Part shown: positions 30,663-37,615 of the stretch, in pieces
Layout: each line of letters begins with the position of its first letter
Position numbering within the stretch: the stretch's first letter is position 1
Assembly (NCBI GenBank): GCA_024653675.1
Contig: JANLIB010000138.1
Coordinates: forward strand, 1 to 37,615
Direction: 5' to 3'
Origin: Gallionella sp.
GTDB taxonomy: Bacteria; Pseudomonadota; Gammaproteobacteria; Burkholderiales; Gallionellaceae
DNA: 37,615 bases
The notes under the pieces: model-generated
What the model was told of the DNA's origin: nothing
The model's input: only the letters and a program-made list of their open reading frames with translations
Database searches by the model: none
Program-made: the position numbers and the translations under genes

Positions 30663-31572
30663 TACGGCAGGGGTGTTGGGCGCGACCAGCATGGTAGGGC
30701 AAAGTCTTGTGCCGATGCTGGCCGATGCCGGTTGGCGAGTGCAGGCTTTTTCAAGACAAACCCAGGTATCAGATCAGGTTGGCAGTGCGGATGAGCCGGT
30801 GGTTTTCCGGACACTTCCCGCAACCGGCGCCGGCTCGGACAAAGCCGGCCATGACGATGTCAGAATCCCGGACTGGGTTTGTCTCGCACCGCTCTGGGTG
30901 TTGCCGGAATACTTCCCGATGCTGACCGCATGTCAGGCCAGGCGTGTCGTCGCGCTGGGCTCCACCAGCATCTTTACCAAGCAGCACTCGTTGGATATGA
31001 ACGAGCAGGCCACTGCTGAAAAACTGCGCCACGGCGAACGATGTTTCATTGAATGGGCTGAAGCGAGCCGGATCAAATGGGTGATACTCCGCCCGACCCT
31101 GATTTACGGTCTGGGACGCGATCGCAACATCTGCGAAATTGCGAAATTCATTTTACGCTTCGGATTTTTTCCATTGCTGGGCGCGGCGCAGGGATTACGC
31201 CAGCCGGTGCATGTGGAAGATGTGGCAAGCGCTTGTGTAGCGGCGTTGCAGAGTTCACAGGCCGTTAATCACGCCTACAATATTTCAGGCGCGGAGCAGC
31301 TGACTTACCGGGAGATGGTCAAAAGAATTTTTGAAGTGACTGGGAAACCGGAACGATATATCAGCATGCCGGTTTCCGTTTTTCGTGCGGCTATCGCCTG
31401 TTTGCGGCTATTTCCGGGATTTCGCGACTGGACGTCCGGCATGGCCGAAAGAATGAACAGCGACCTGGTTTTCAATCATGCGGATGCAACGCGCGACCTT
31501 GGTTTTTCTCCCAGGTCTTTTCATCCGGCCAAAGATGACTTGCCTGCTTCGCTGACCGGGCATTCACGGTAA
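30655..31572 (+). CDS. NAD(P)-dependent SDR/nucleotide-sugar epimerase-like
   Basis: AGVLGATSMVGQSLVPMLADAGWRVQAFSRQ...VHVEDVASACVAAL...NISGAEQLTYREMV; GTG start. Confidence 0.8.
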   Translation: MVNTAGVLGATSMVGQSLVPMLADAGWRVQAFSRQTQVSDQVGSADEPVVFRTLPATGAGSDKAGHDDVRIPDWVCLAPLWVLPEYFPMLTACQARRVVALGSTSIFTKQHSLDMNEQATAEKLRHGERCFIEWAEASRIKWVILRPTLIYGLGRDRNICEIAKFILRFGFFPLLGAAQGLRQPVHVEDVASACVAALQSSQAVNHAYNISGAEQLTYREMVKRIFEVTGKPERYISMPVSVFRAAIACLRLFPGFRDWTSGMAERMNSDLVFNHADATRDLGFSPRSFHPAKDDLPASLTGHSR

Positions 31573-31613
31573 GGGCGCCCGTAAGCCAATATGCAACGTG
31601 AAGAAGATGAATT

Positions 31614-31635
31614 GGATGTGCCCATCCGATATAAT
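31614..31635 (+). promoter_or_regulatory. Candidate -10 box (TATAAT, 31630-31635) with adjacent dyad GGATG-TGCC-CATCC upstream of rmlB
   Basis: Perfect TATAAT ~48 nt upstream of the rmlB ATG; weak -35; dyad 31614-31627. Confidence 0.35.
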
Positions 31636-31682
31636 CGTCGCTCTTTTGAACTCTCAGCGCCTCAATCGGGGCCGATGATGAA

Positions 31683-32759
31683 ATGATTCTAGTCACAGGC
31701 AGCGCAGGTTTCATCGGTTCCAATTTCGTGCTGGATTGGTTCGCGCAACACGACGAGGCCGTGGTTTCCCTGGACAAGCTGACATATGCCGGCAATCTGG
31801 AAAACCTGGCTTCGCTCAAGAATGATAAGCGCCACATTTTTGTGCAAGGCGATATCGGCGATGCGGCACTGGTGGGCAAGCTGCTGGCGCAATATCGTCC
31901 GCGCGCTGTCGTCAATTTCGCGGCGGAAAGCCACGTGGATCGTTCCATCCATGGCCCCGAAGATTTTATCCGGACCAACATCGTCGGCACTTTCCATTTG
32001 CTGGAGGAGGTGCGTGTTTACTGGTCAGGATTGGCTGATAAGGAAAAGGCAGAATTTCGTTTCCTGCATGTTTCCACCGATGAAGTGTACGGCTCCCTTG
32101 CCAAGGATGAGCCGGCCTTCAGCGAAACCCATCGCTATGAACCAAACAGCCCGTATTCCGCAAGCAAGGCCGCCAGCGACCATCTGGTGCGCGCCTATCA
32201 TCACACCTACGGCCTGCCGGTGCTGACCACCAACTGTTCCAACAACTACGGCCCGTACCATTTTCCGGAAAAGCTCATCCCGCTGATGATCGTCAACGCG
32301 CTCGCGGGCAAAGCGCTGCCGGTGTACGGCGATGGCCAGCAGATTCGCGACTGGCTGTACGTCAGGGATCATTGCAGCGCGATCCGCTGCGTATTGGAAA
32401 AAGGCAGGCCGGGCGAGGTTTACAATATCGGCGGCTGGAATGAAAAGACCAATCTGGAGATTGTCCACACCATTTGCGCCCTGCTCGATGAATTCCGCCC
32501 GCTTCCCGCTTCCCACTCACCACTTCCCGCTTACCGTTCCCTTATCACTTATGTTCAAGACCGCCCCGGCCACGACCGCCGCTACGCCATCGACGCGCGC
32601 AAGATTGAGCGCGAGCTGGGCTGGAAACCTGCCGAAACTTTTGCGACGGGCATACGCAAAACCGTGCAATGGTATCTCGACAATCAAAGCTGGGTGAACC
32701 GCGTGCAATCGGGAGATTATCGCAACTGGGTCGAGAAGAACTATTCAGGTAGAGATTGA
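31683..32759 (+). CDS. rmlB: dTDP-glucose 4,6-dehydratase
   Basis: [42 protein letters not shown]...[19 protein letters not shown]...[22 protein letters not shown]. Confidence 0.96.
   Translation: MILVTGSAGFIGSNFVLDWFAQHDEAVVSLDKLTYAGNLENLASLKNDKRHIFVQGDIGDAALVGKLLAQYRPRAVVNFAAESHVDRSIHGPEDFIRTNIVGTFHLLEEVRVYWSGLADKEKAEFRFLHVSTDEVYGSLAKDEPAFSETHRYEPNSPYSASKAASDHLVRAYHHTYGLPVLTTNCSNNYGPYHFPEKLIPLMIVNALAGKALPVYGDGQQIRDWLYVRDHCSAIRCVLEKGRPGEVYNIGGWNEKTNLEIVHTICALLDEFRPLPASHSPLPAYRSLITYVQDRPGHDRRYAIDARKIERELGWKPAETFATGIRKTVQWYLDNQSWVNRVQSGDYRNWVEKNYSGRD
32499..32540 (+). repeat. In-frame heptad array (6 units, 42 bp) inside rmlB
   Basis: CCGCTTC CCGCTTC CCACTCA CCACTTC CCGCTTA CCGTTCC, encoding [14 protein letters not shown]. 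Confidence 0.8.
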
Positions 32760-32785
32760 TGAAAATAAATATTCATTCCAACTTT

Positions 32786-32898
32786 GTCATTCCCGCGCAG
32801 GCGGGAATCCAGTGGTTTTATCAAATAAGCCTTGAGGTTTTGTCCCCGCGCTGCAGGAGTTTTTTTGTTGGCTGGATTCCGGCCTGCGCCGGAATGAC
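32786..32898. repeat. Interspersed palindromic element between rmlB and rmlD (two hairpins in inverted orientation)
   Basis: GTCATTCCCGCGCAGGCGGGAATCCAG (32786-32812) and CTGGATTCCGGCCTGCGCCGGAATGAC (32872-32898), inverted to each other, each itself a hairpin with compensatory stem changes. Confidence 0.88.
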
Positions 32899-32919
32899 GA
32901 ATTGTATGGTCGCATTCCG

Positions 32920-33825
32920 ATGAAAATCCTGCTGCTCGGCATGAACGGACAGGTCGGCTGGGAGCTGCAACGCAGTCTTGCGCCACTGGGCGAGCTTATT
33001 GCGCTGGATGCGGACAGCAAGGAACTGTGCGGCGACTTCACCGATCACGACGGCCTTGTACGCACCGTGCGCACCGTTGCGCCGGACGTAATCGTCAATG
33101 CTGCCGCCCATACCGCAGTGGACAAGGCCGAGAGCGAAGCGGAACTGGTGCGCACCATTAACGCGCTTGCGCCAGGCGTGCTGGCGCAGGAAGCCAGCCG
33201 CGCCAATGCATGGCTGATCCATTACTCCACCGATTATGTGTTCGACGGAAGCGGCGACAAGCCCTGGCTGGAAACGGACCCCGTTGCGCCATTGAGTGTG
33301 TACGGCTCGACCAAGCTGGAAGGCGAACAACTTATCCGGCAATCCGGTTGCCGTCACCTGATATTCCGCACCAGCTGGGTGTATGGCGCGCGCGGAGGAA
33401 ATTTTGCCAGGACCATGCTGAGACTGGCCCGCGAACGCGACAGCCTCAGCGTCATCGACGATCAGATCGGCGCACCCACCGGAGCGGATCTGCTGGCCGA
33501 CGTTACCGCCCACGCGATCCGCACAGTGCGGCAACAGCCGGAACTGTCGGGTTTGTATCATCTGGTTGCCGGCGGTGAAACGTCATGGTACGGCTATGCC
33601 AGCTTTGTGATTGATTATGCGCGGCGCGCAGGCGTCACGCTGAAAGTTCCGCCCGGCGCGATCAAGCCGGTGCCCACCAGCGCCTTCCCAACTCCTGCCC
33701 GGCGTCCGCACAATTCGCGGATGGATACCGCAAAATTGCGGCACGCTTTCGATTTGTATCTGCCATCGTGGCAAAATGGCGTAACTCGAATGCTCACGGA
33801 AATTCTGGAGAGTAGTAAGTGGTGA
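32920..33825 (+). CDS. rmlD: dTDP-4-dehydrorhamnose reductase
   Basis: MKILLLGMNGQVGWELQRSLAPLGE...VNAAAHTAVDKAESE...YSTDYVFDGSG; C-terminal SSKW* is repeat-encoded. Confidence 0.96.
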   Translation: MKILLLGMNGQVGWELQRSLAPLGELIALDADSKELCGDFTDHDGLVRTVRTVAPDVIVNAAAHTAVDKAESEAELVRTINALAPGVLAQEASRANAWLIHYSTDYVFDGSGDKPWLETDPVAPLSVYGSTKLEGEQLIRQSGCRHLIFRTSWVYGARGGNFARTMLRLARERDSLSVIDDQIGAPTGADLLADVTAHAIRTVRQQPELSGLYHLVAGGETSWYGYASFVIDYARRAGVTLKVPPGAIKPVPTSAFPTPARRPHNSRMDTAKLRHAFDLYLPSWQNGVTRMLTEILESSKW

Positions 33826-34233
33826 GTAGTAAGTAGGGGAGAGCATGGGAAAACCGCACGAACAACTGGAAGCCTGGAAATTTGCGATGCAACTGGTAAA
33901 AGCCGTATATCAAATGACTTCAGCTTTTCCAGCAGAGGAACGTTATGGTTTGGCTCAGCAGATGAGGCGGGCTGCCGTGTCAATACCAAGCAATATTGCC
34001 GAGGGCGCAGGCAGAAATGGCTCAAAGGAGTTCTTGAATTTCGTTGGGATATCGCGAGGTTCGTTGGCTGAACTTGAAACCCAATTAGAACTGGCGGTGA
34101 TGCTGGGTTTCGCTGTGCCAGATCACCCTGCTTTTGAATTGGCTAATAGCGCCGGAAAATTACTGACTGGTTTGCACAAAAAATTGGGAACTTCATGACA
34201 CCACTCACCACTCACCACTCACCACTTACCAGG
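33811..34233 (+). mobile_element. Putative heptad-flanked four-helix-bundle gene cassette 2 (family B, AGTGGTG)
   Basis: Left arm AGTAGTA AGTGGTG AGTAGTA AGTAGGG (33811-33838); ORF 33845-34198; right arm 4x CACCACT (34199-34226) + TACCAGG, inverted relative to left. Confidence 0.6.
33845..34198 (+). CDS. Four-helix-bundle protein (23S rRNA intervening-sequence protein/S23 family)
   Basis: [19 protein letters not shown]...[46 protein letters not shown]. Confidence 0.94.
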   Translation: MGKPHEQLEAWKFAMQLVKAVYQMTSAFPAEERYGLAQQMRRAAVSIPSNIAEGAGRNGSKEFLNFVGISRGSLAELETQLELAVMLGFAVPDHPAFELANSAGKLLTGLHKKLGTS

Positions 34234-35118
34234 AAGGGCATCATCCTCGCCGGCGGCTCCGGCACCCGGTTGCACCCCGTCACGCTGGCGGTATCCAAGC
34301 AGCTCCTGCCGATTTACGACAAGCCGATGATCTACTATCCGCTGTCCACGCTGATGCTGGCGGGGATACGCGATATCCTGATTATCTCCACGCCGCAGGA
34401 CACCCCGCGCTTTCAGCAATTGCTGGGCAACGGCAGCGCATGGGGATTGAATCTGCAATATGCGGTGCAACCCTCGCCTGATGGGCTGGCTCAGGCTTTC
34501 ATCATCGGCCGCAAGTTCATCGGCAACCACCCTGCCGCGCTGGTGCTGGGCGACAATATTTTCTACGGGCATTCTCTCCACGATCAATTGGCAAGCGCGG
34601 TGCGGCGCACTGAAGGCGCCACGGTGTTCGCTTACCATGTGAGCGACCCGGAGCGTTACGGGGTGGTGGAGTTCGATGCGCAGGGGCGCGTGATTTCGCT
34701 CGAGGAAAAACCAGCTCAGCCCAAGTCCAGTTATGCGGTCACCGGTCTTTACTTCTACGACAATGAGATCGTGGACATTGCCGCCAGCCTCAAGCCCTCC
34801 GCGCGCGGCGAGCTGGAAATCACCGATGTCAACCGCATCTATCTCGAGCGTGGCAGGTTATCCGTCGAAATCATGGGGCGCGGTTATGCATGGCTGGATA
34901 CCGGCACCCATGCATCGTTGCTGGATGCGAGCAAATTCATCCAGACCATCGAGCAACGCCAGGGGCTGAAGATCGCCTGCCCGGAGGAAATCGCCTATCG
35001 CAACGGGTTTATCGATGCGGCGCAATTGAAAAAGCTTGCCGCTCCCTTGCTGAAAAGCGGCTATGGCGATTATCTGATGCAGGTGCTTAAAGAACAAGGA
35101 CTAAGGACTAAGGACTGA
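34195..35118 (+). CDS. rmlA: Glucose-1-phosphate thymidylyltransferase
   Basis: [57 protein letters not shown]-term [13 protein letters not shown] and C-term GLRTKD* are repeat-encoded. Confidence 0.96.
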   Translation: MTPLTTHHSPLTRKGIILAGGSGTRLHPVTLAVSKQLLPIYDKPMIYYPLSTLMLAGIRDILIISTPQDTPRFQQLLGNGSAWGLNLQYAVQPSPDGLAQAFIIGRKFIGNHPAALVLGDNIFYGHSLHDQLASAVRRTEGATVFAYHVSDPERYGVVEFDAQGRVISLEEKPAQPKSSYAVTGLYFYDNEIVDIAASLKPSARGELEITDVNRIYLERGRLSVEIMGRGYAWLDTGTHASLLDASKFIQTIEQRQGLKIACPEEIAYRNGFIDAAQLKKLAAPLLKSGYGDYLMQVLKEQGLRTKD

Positions 35119-35193
35119 GGACTGAGGACTGAGGACTGAGGACTGAGGACTGGGGCGGTTTTCCCTCAGTCCTCAGTCCTCGCACCTCAGTCC
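35098..35193. repeat. Inverted heptad-repeat hairpin between convergent rmlA and waaA
   Basis: 8 left heptads (GGACTAA x2, GGACTGA x5, GGACTGG; 35098-35153), 12-nt centre, 4 right heptads (TCAGTCC x2, TCGCACC, TCAGTCC; 35166-35193). Confidence 0.93.
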
Positions 35194-36474
35194 TTTCAGC
35201 GTTTTGATGATCTGCACCGCCTTGTCAGTCGCGCCGCGATTGAGCTCCACGAACCTGGCGCACTTGAGCCGCATTTGCTGCAATGCTTTGGGGTCTTCCA
35301 GCAAGCGTTGCGATTCGACCATGACCTCTGCGGCATCCCGGACTTGTAATGCAGCTCCGGCGCTGACAGCCAGGCGCGTCGCCTCGGCAAAGTTGCGGGT
35401 ATGCGGACCGGCCAGTACCGGTGTGCCGACCGCGCAGGACTCGATCAGGTTTTGTCCGCCATAGGGCAACAGGCTGCCGCCGATGAACGCGAGATCGGCG
35501 GAAGCATAGTAGGCAAACATCTCTCCCATGCTGTCGCCCAGCACAACCTGAATGTCTGCCGGAACCACCCGGTTTTCGCTCCTGCGCTGGAAGGGAAAAC
35601 CGCGCTGTTCGATCAGGTGAGCCACTTCGGTGAAACGTTGCGGATGGCGCGGCACGATCACCAGCAGTAAATCCGCAATACGCGCCTCTTTAACCGCATC
35701 GAGCAACAAGGCCTCCTCGCCTTCGCGGGTGCTGGCGGCGATGAGAACCTTGCGCACAGCGCCGAACTGTTCGCGCAGGCGCTTTCCCAGCTCAAGCATA
35801 TCGGCTGGCGGTTCGATATCAAACTTGAGATTGCCCATCACGGTTACATTCGGCGCGCCAAGATCGCTCAAGCGCGCGGCATCGTCTGCAGTTTGCGCCG
35901 CGACAGCGGCCAGCTTGTTCAGCGCATTGCGGGTCAGATGCGCAAATCGCGCATATCCAAGAGCAGATTTTTCCGACATGCGCGCATTCAGCAGCAGCAG
36001 CGGTGCGCCGGTTTCACGGCAGGCATGGATCAGGTTGAACCATATTTCGGTTTCCATCAGGATGCCGAGTTGCGGGCGGAATTGGCGCAAAAACCTTTTC
36101 ACCGCAAACGGATAATCATAGGGCAGATACACACGCAGCACGCTGCCGCCATAAAGTTGTTCACTTGCAGCGCGACCGGTGGGTGTGGTGTGGGTGAGCA
36201 GGATCTGATGGCCAGGGTATGCTGCACGCAGCCGGGCGATGAGACTTTGCGTGGCGCGGGTCTCGCCCACCGAAACGGCATGCAGCCAGATGAGCGGCTT
36301 GCCGCCCGGCTGACCGGACAAAAGTTCTTCGTTGTGCGCGGAATAAAAACCGAAACGCTCGCCGATGTGACGCAGATATTCAGGCTGCCTGCGCGCGCGC
36401 CAGATCAGGCGCAGGAATACATAGGGCAGCAGCAGCCACAACACAAATGTATAGAGCAGTCTCGGGTTCAGCAC
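35173..36474 (-). CDS. waaA: 3-deoxy-D-manno-octulosonic acid (Kdo) transferase
   Basis: RHIGERFGFY...WLHAVSVGETRATQSLIARLRAAYPGHQILLTHTTPTGRA...METEIWFNLIHACRETGAPLLLLNARMSEKSALGY; GTG start at 36474 preferred over the 504-aa ORF, whose N-terminus is antisense-like. Confidence 0.95.
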   Translation of the reverse strand: MLNPRLLYTFVLWLLLPYVFLRLIWRARRQPEYLRHIGERFGFYSAHNEELLSGQPGGKPLIWLHAVSVGETRATQSLIARLRAAYPGHQILLTHTTPTGRAASEQLYGGSVLRVYLPYDYPFAVKRFLRQFRPQLGILMETEIWFNLIHACRETGAPLLLLNARMSEKSALGYARFAHLTRNALNKLAAVAAQTADDAARLSDLGAPNVTVMGNLKFDIEPPADMLELGKRLREQFGAVRKVLIAASTREGEEALLLDAVKEARIADLLLVIVPRHPQRFTEVAHLIEQRGFPFQRRSENRVVPADIQVVLGDSMGEMFAYYASADLAFIGGSLLPYGGQNLIESCAVGTPVLAGPHTRNFAEATRLAVSAGAALQVRDAAEVMVESQRLLEDPKALQQMRLKCARFVELNRGATDKAVQIIKTLKGLRCED

Positions 36475-37457
36475 GGAGCCACCTGCTGCAGAGCGGCAAT
36501 CACGGCGGCAACATCCGGCGCATGGCCGATATTGCCGAGATTGATCGCGAGGTCGCCTGTATACAGGCCGGTCAGCGCCGGATCGGTCGCGGTGTAGATG
36601 CCGATGGTGGGCACATTCAACGCGGCGGCGAGATGATTGAGCCCGGTGTCCACGCCGATCACGGCATGCGCCGAGCCGAGCAGGCAAGCGGCCTCTCTGA
36701 GATTCAGGCGCGGCGGCGTGACAGCATCGGGTAGGGCGGAGGCGATGCGCAGGCTGCGCGTCTTCTCCGCTTCATTTCCCCATGGCAGGACGCAACGAAC
36801 ATGTTTACCGTGCAGGTAATGTCCCAGCTCGATCCAGTTCGCCTCGTCCCACAGCTTGTCATCGCGGCTGGTGGCGTGCAGCAGGACGCCATACGCTCCG
36901 CCCGGAAACCAGCCAGGACGAGCGATCACGGGTGGCTGAATGCCAAAATCGGCATGGCCATCCAGCGTATAGCCGAGCGCTTGTGCAGCGAGCTGGCGAT
37001 TGCGCTCAACGGCATGTTGCCCGGTTGCGACAGAAAAAGTTTGCTGATACAAACTTGTTGCAAGCGGTTCGCGCGCGCTGTGCCTGTCAAAGCCGCAGCG
37101 CAGCCCGTGCGCGCCGCGCATCAGCAGGGCGCTTTTGAGCAAGCCTTGCGTGTCAATCGCGAAATCATAATGTTGAACCGATAACGCAGCGCGGAATTCC
37201 GCAATCTCGCGCCAGGTGCAGGGGTTAAACAGTTTGCCGCGCCAGCGGCGTACCGCAACCGGAATGACATTGCGCACCGCCGGGTGCAATTTGGGCAGCG
37301 CGGCAAAACATTCTTCCACCAGCCAGTCGACCCGCGCGTCCGGGTAATGACGCACGATGTCGCTGACCACAGGCAGGTTGTGCAGCACATCGCCCAGCGA
37401 CGATGTCTTGACCAGCAGGATGCGCGGTGGGTGGTTGCCGGCGTAGGGATGCGCCAT
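36468..37457 (-). CDS. waaC: Lipopolysaccharide heptosyltransferase I
   Basis: PRILLVKTSSLGDVLHNLPVVSDIVRHYPDARVDWLVEECFAALPKLHPAV...VIGVDTGLNHLAAALNVPTIGIYTATDPALTGLY. Confidence 0.95.
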   Translation of the reverse strand: MAHPYAGNHPPRILLVKTSSLGDVLHNLPVVSDIVRHYPDARVDWLVEECFAALPKLHPAVRNVIPVAVRRWRGKLFNPCTWREIAEFRAALSVQHYDFAIDTQGLLKSALLMRGAHGLRCGFDRHSAREPLATSLYQQTFSVATGQHAVERNRQLAAQALGYTLDGHADFGIQPPVIARPGWFPGGAYGVLLHATSRDDKLWDEANWIELGHYLHGKHVRCVLPWGNEAEKTRSLRIASALPDAVTPPRLNLREAACLLGSAHAVIGVDTGLNHLAAALNVPTIGIYTATDPALTGLYTGDLAINLGNIGHAPDVAAVIAALQQVAPC

Positions 37458-37520
37458 AAAGAAGTGCAAAGTTGTCGGGTGGGATGGAGCGCATCTTAAT
37501 GGACGGGGTGGAACTTAGAA

Positions 37521-37611
37521 AGTGGTAAGTGGTGAGTGGTGAGTGGTGAGTGGTGAGTGGTGAGTGGGGAGTGGGGAGTGGGGAGTGGGGAGTGGGGAGT
37601 GGGGAGAGGGG
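37521..37611. repeat. Heptad array at window end (13 units: AGTGGTA, AGTGGTG x5, AGTGGGG x6, AGAGGGG)
   Basis: Uninterrupted 7-bp register, ~60 bp upstream of waaC; probably continues or pairs with an inverted arm outside the window. Confidence 0.93.
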
Positions 37612-37615
37612 ACGG

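Noticed and set aside
11138-34198. S23-like genes as part of a diversity-generating retroelement (Avd homologs) or a 23S rRNA intervening sequence
   Set aside because: No reverse transcriptase, no TR/VR-like repeats and no rRNA sequence in the window; only the protein fold family is shared.
35098-35193. Heptad hairpins as assembly or vector artefacts
   Set aside because: Arms are imperfect, differ between loci, and are integrated with reading frames of several genes (stops, starts, exact 3n lengths), which argues for real biology; long-read confirmation would still be useful.
36475-36687. N-terminal 71-residue extension of the waaA ORF
   Set aside because: Arg/Cys-rich alternate-frame sequence overlapping waaC; the GTG at 36474 overlapping the waaC stop is a better start.
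10092-37611. Heptad arrays as CRISPR arrays
   Set aside because: Unit is 7 bp with no unique spacers and no cas genes.

Overview
This 37.6-kb window looks betaproteobacterial; I could not assign a species. From left to right it contains: (i) a defence/accessory segment with a Dcm/EcoRII-type C5 methyltransferase fused to an HNH nuclease, an N-terminally truncated EcoRII-C-like nuclease remnant, and a DUF433/PIN-like toxin-antitoxin pair; (ii) core genes thiC with a TPP riboswitch, pcm-like and tolC; (iii) a large O-antigen/LPS cluster with an EPS-associated MarR regulator, manC, gmd, fcl, rfbF-rfbG-rfbH, a YerE-like ThDP enzyme, FkbM methyltransferases, a flippase, several glycosyltransferases including GT10, rmlB/D/A, and convergent waaA/waaC. 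The strongest unexplained signal is a set of heptanucleotide repeats in two related families (GGACTGA and AGTGGTG) scattered through the LPS cluster. In two independent places, inverted arms of one family flank a small four-helix-bundle (23S-IVP/S23-like) gene whose stop codon overlaps the ATG of the next gene as ATGA (manC-[cassette 1]-gmd and rmlD-[cassette 2]-rmlA). Cargo-less versions lie inside manC (exactly 81 bp, in frame, with a heptad stop TGA changed to TTA), inside rmlB (exactly 42 bp, in frame) and between convergent rmlA and waaA (supplying both stop codons). Another large array runs off the right end of the window. I read this as a candidate undescribed non-autonomous mobile cassette family. 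The reading is based on sequence structure; no homology search was run.
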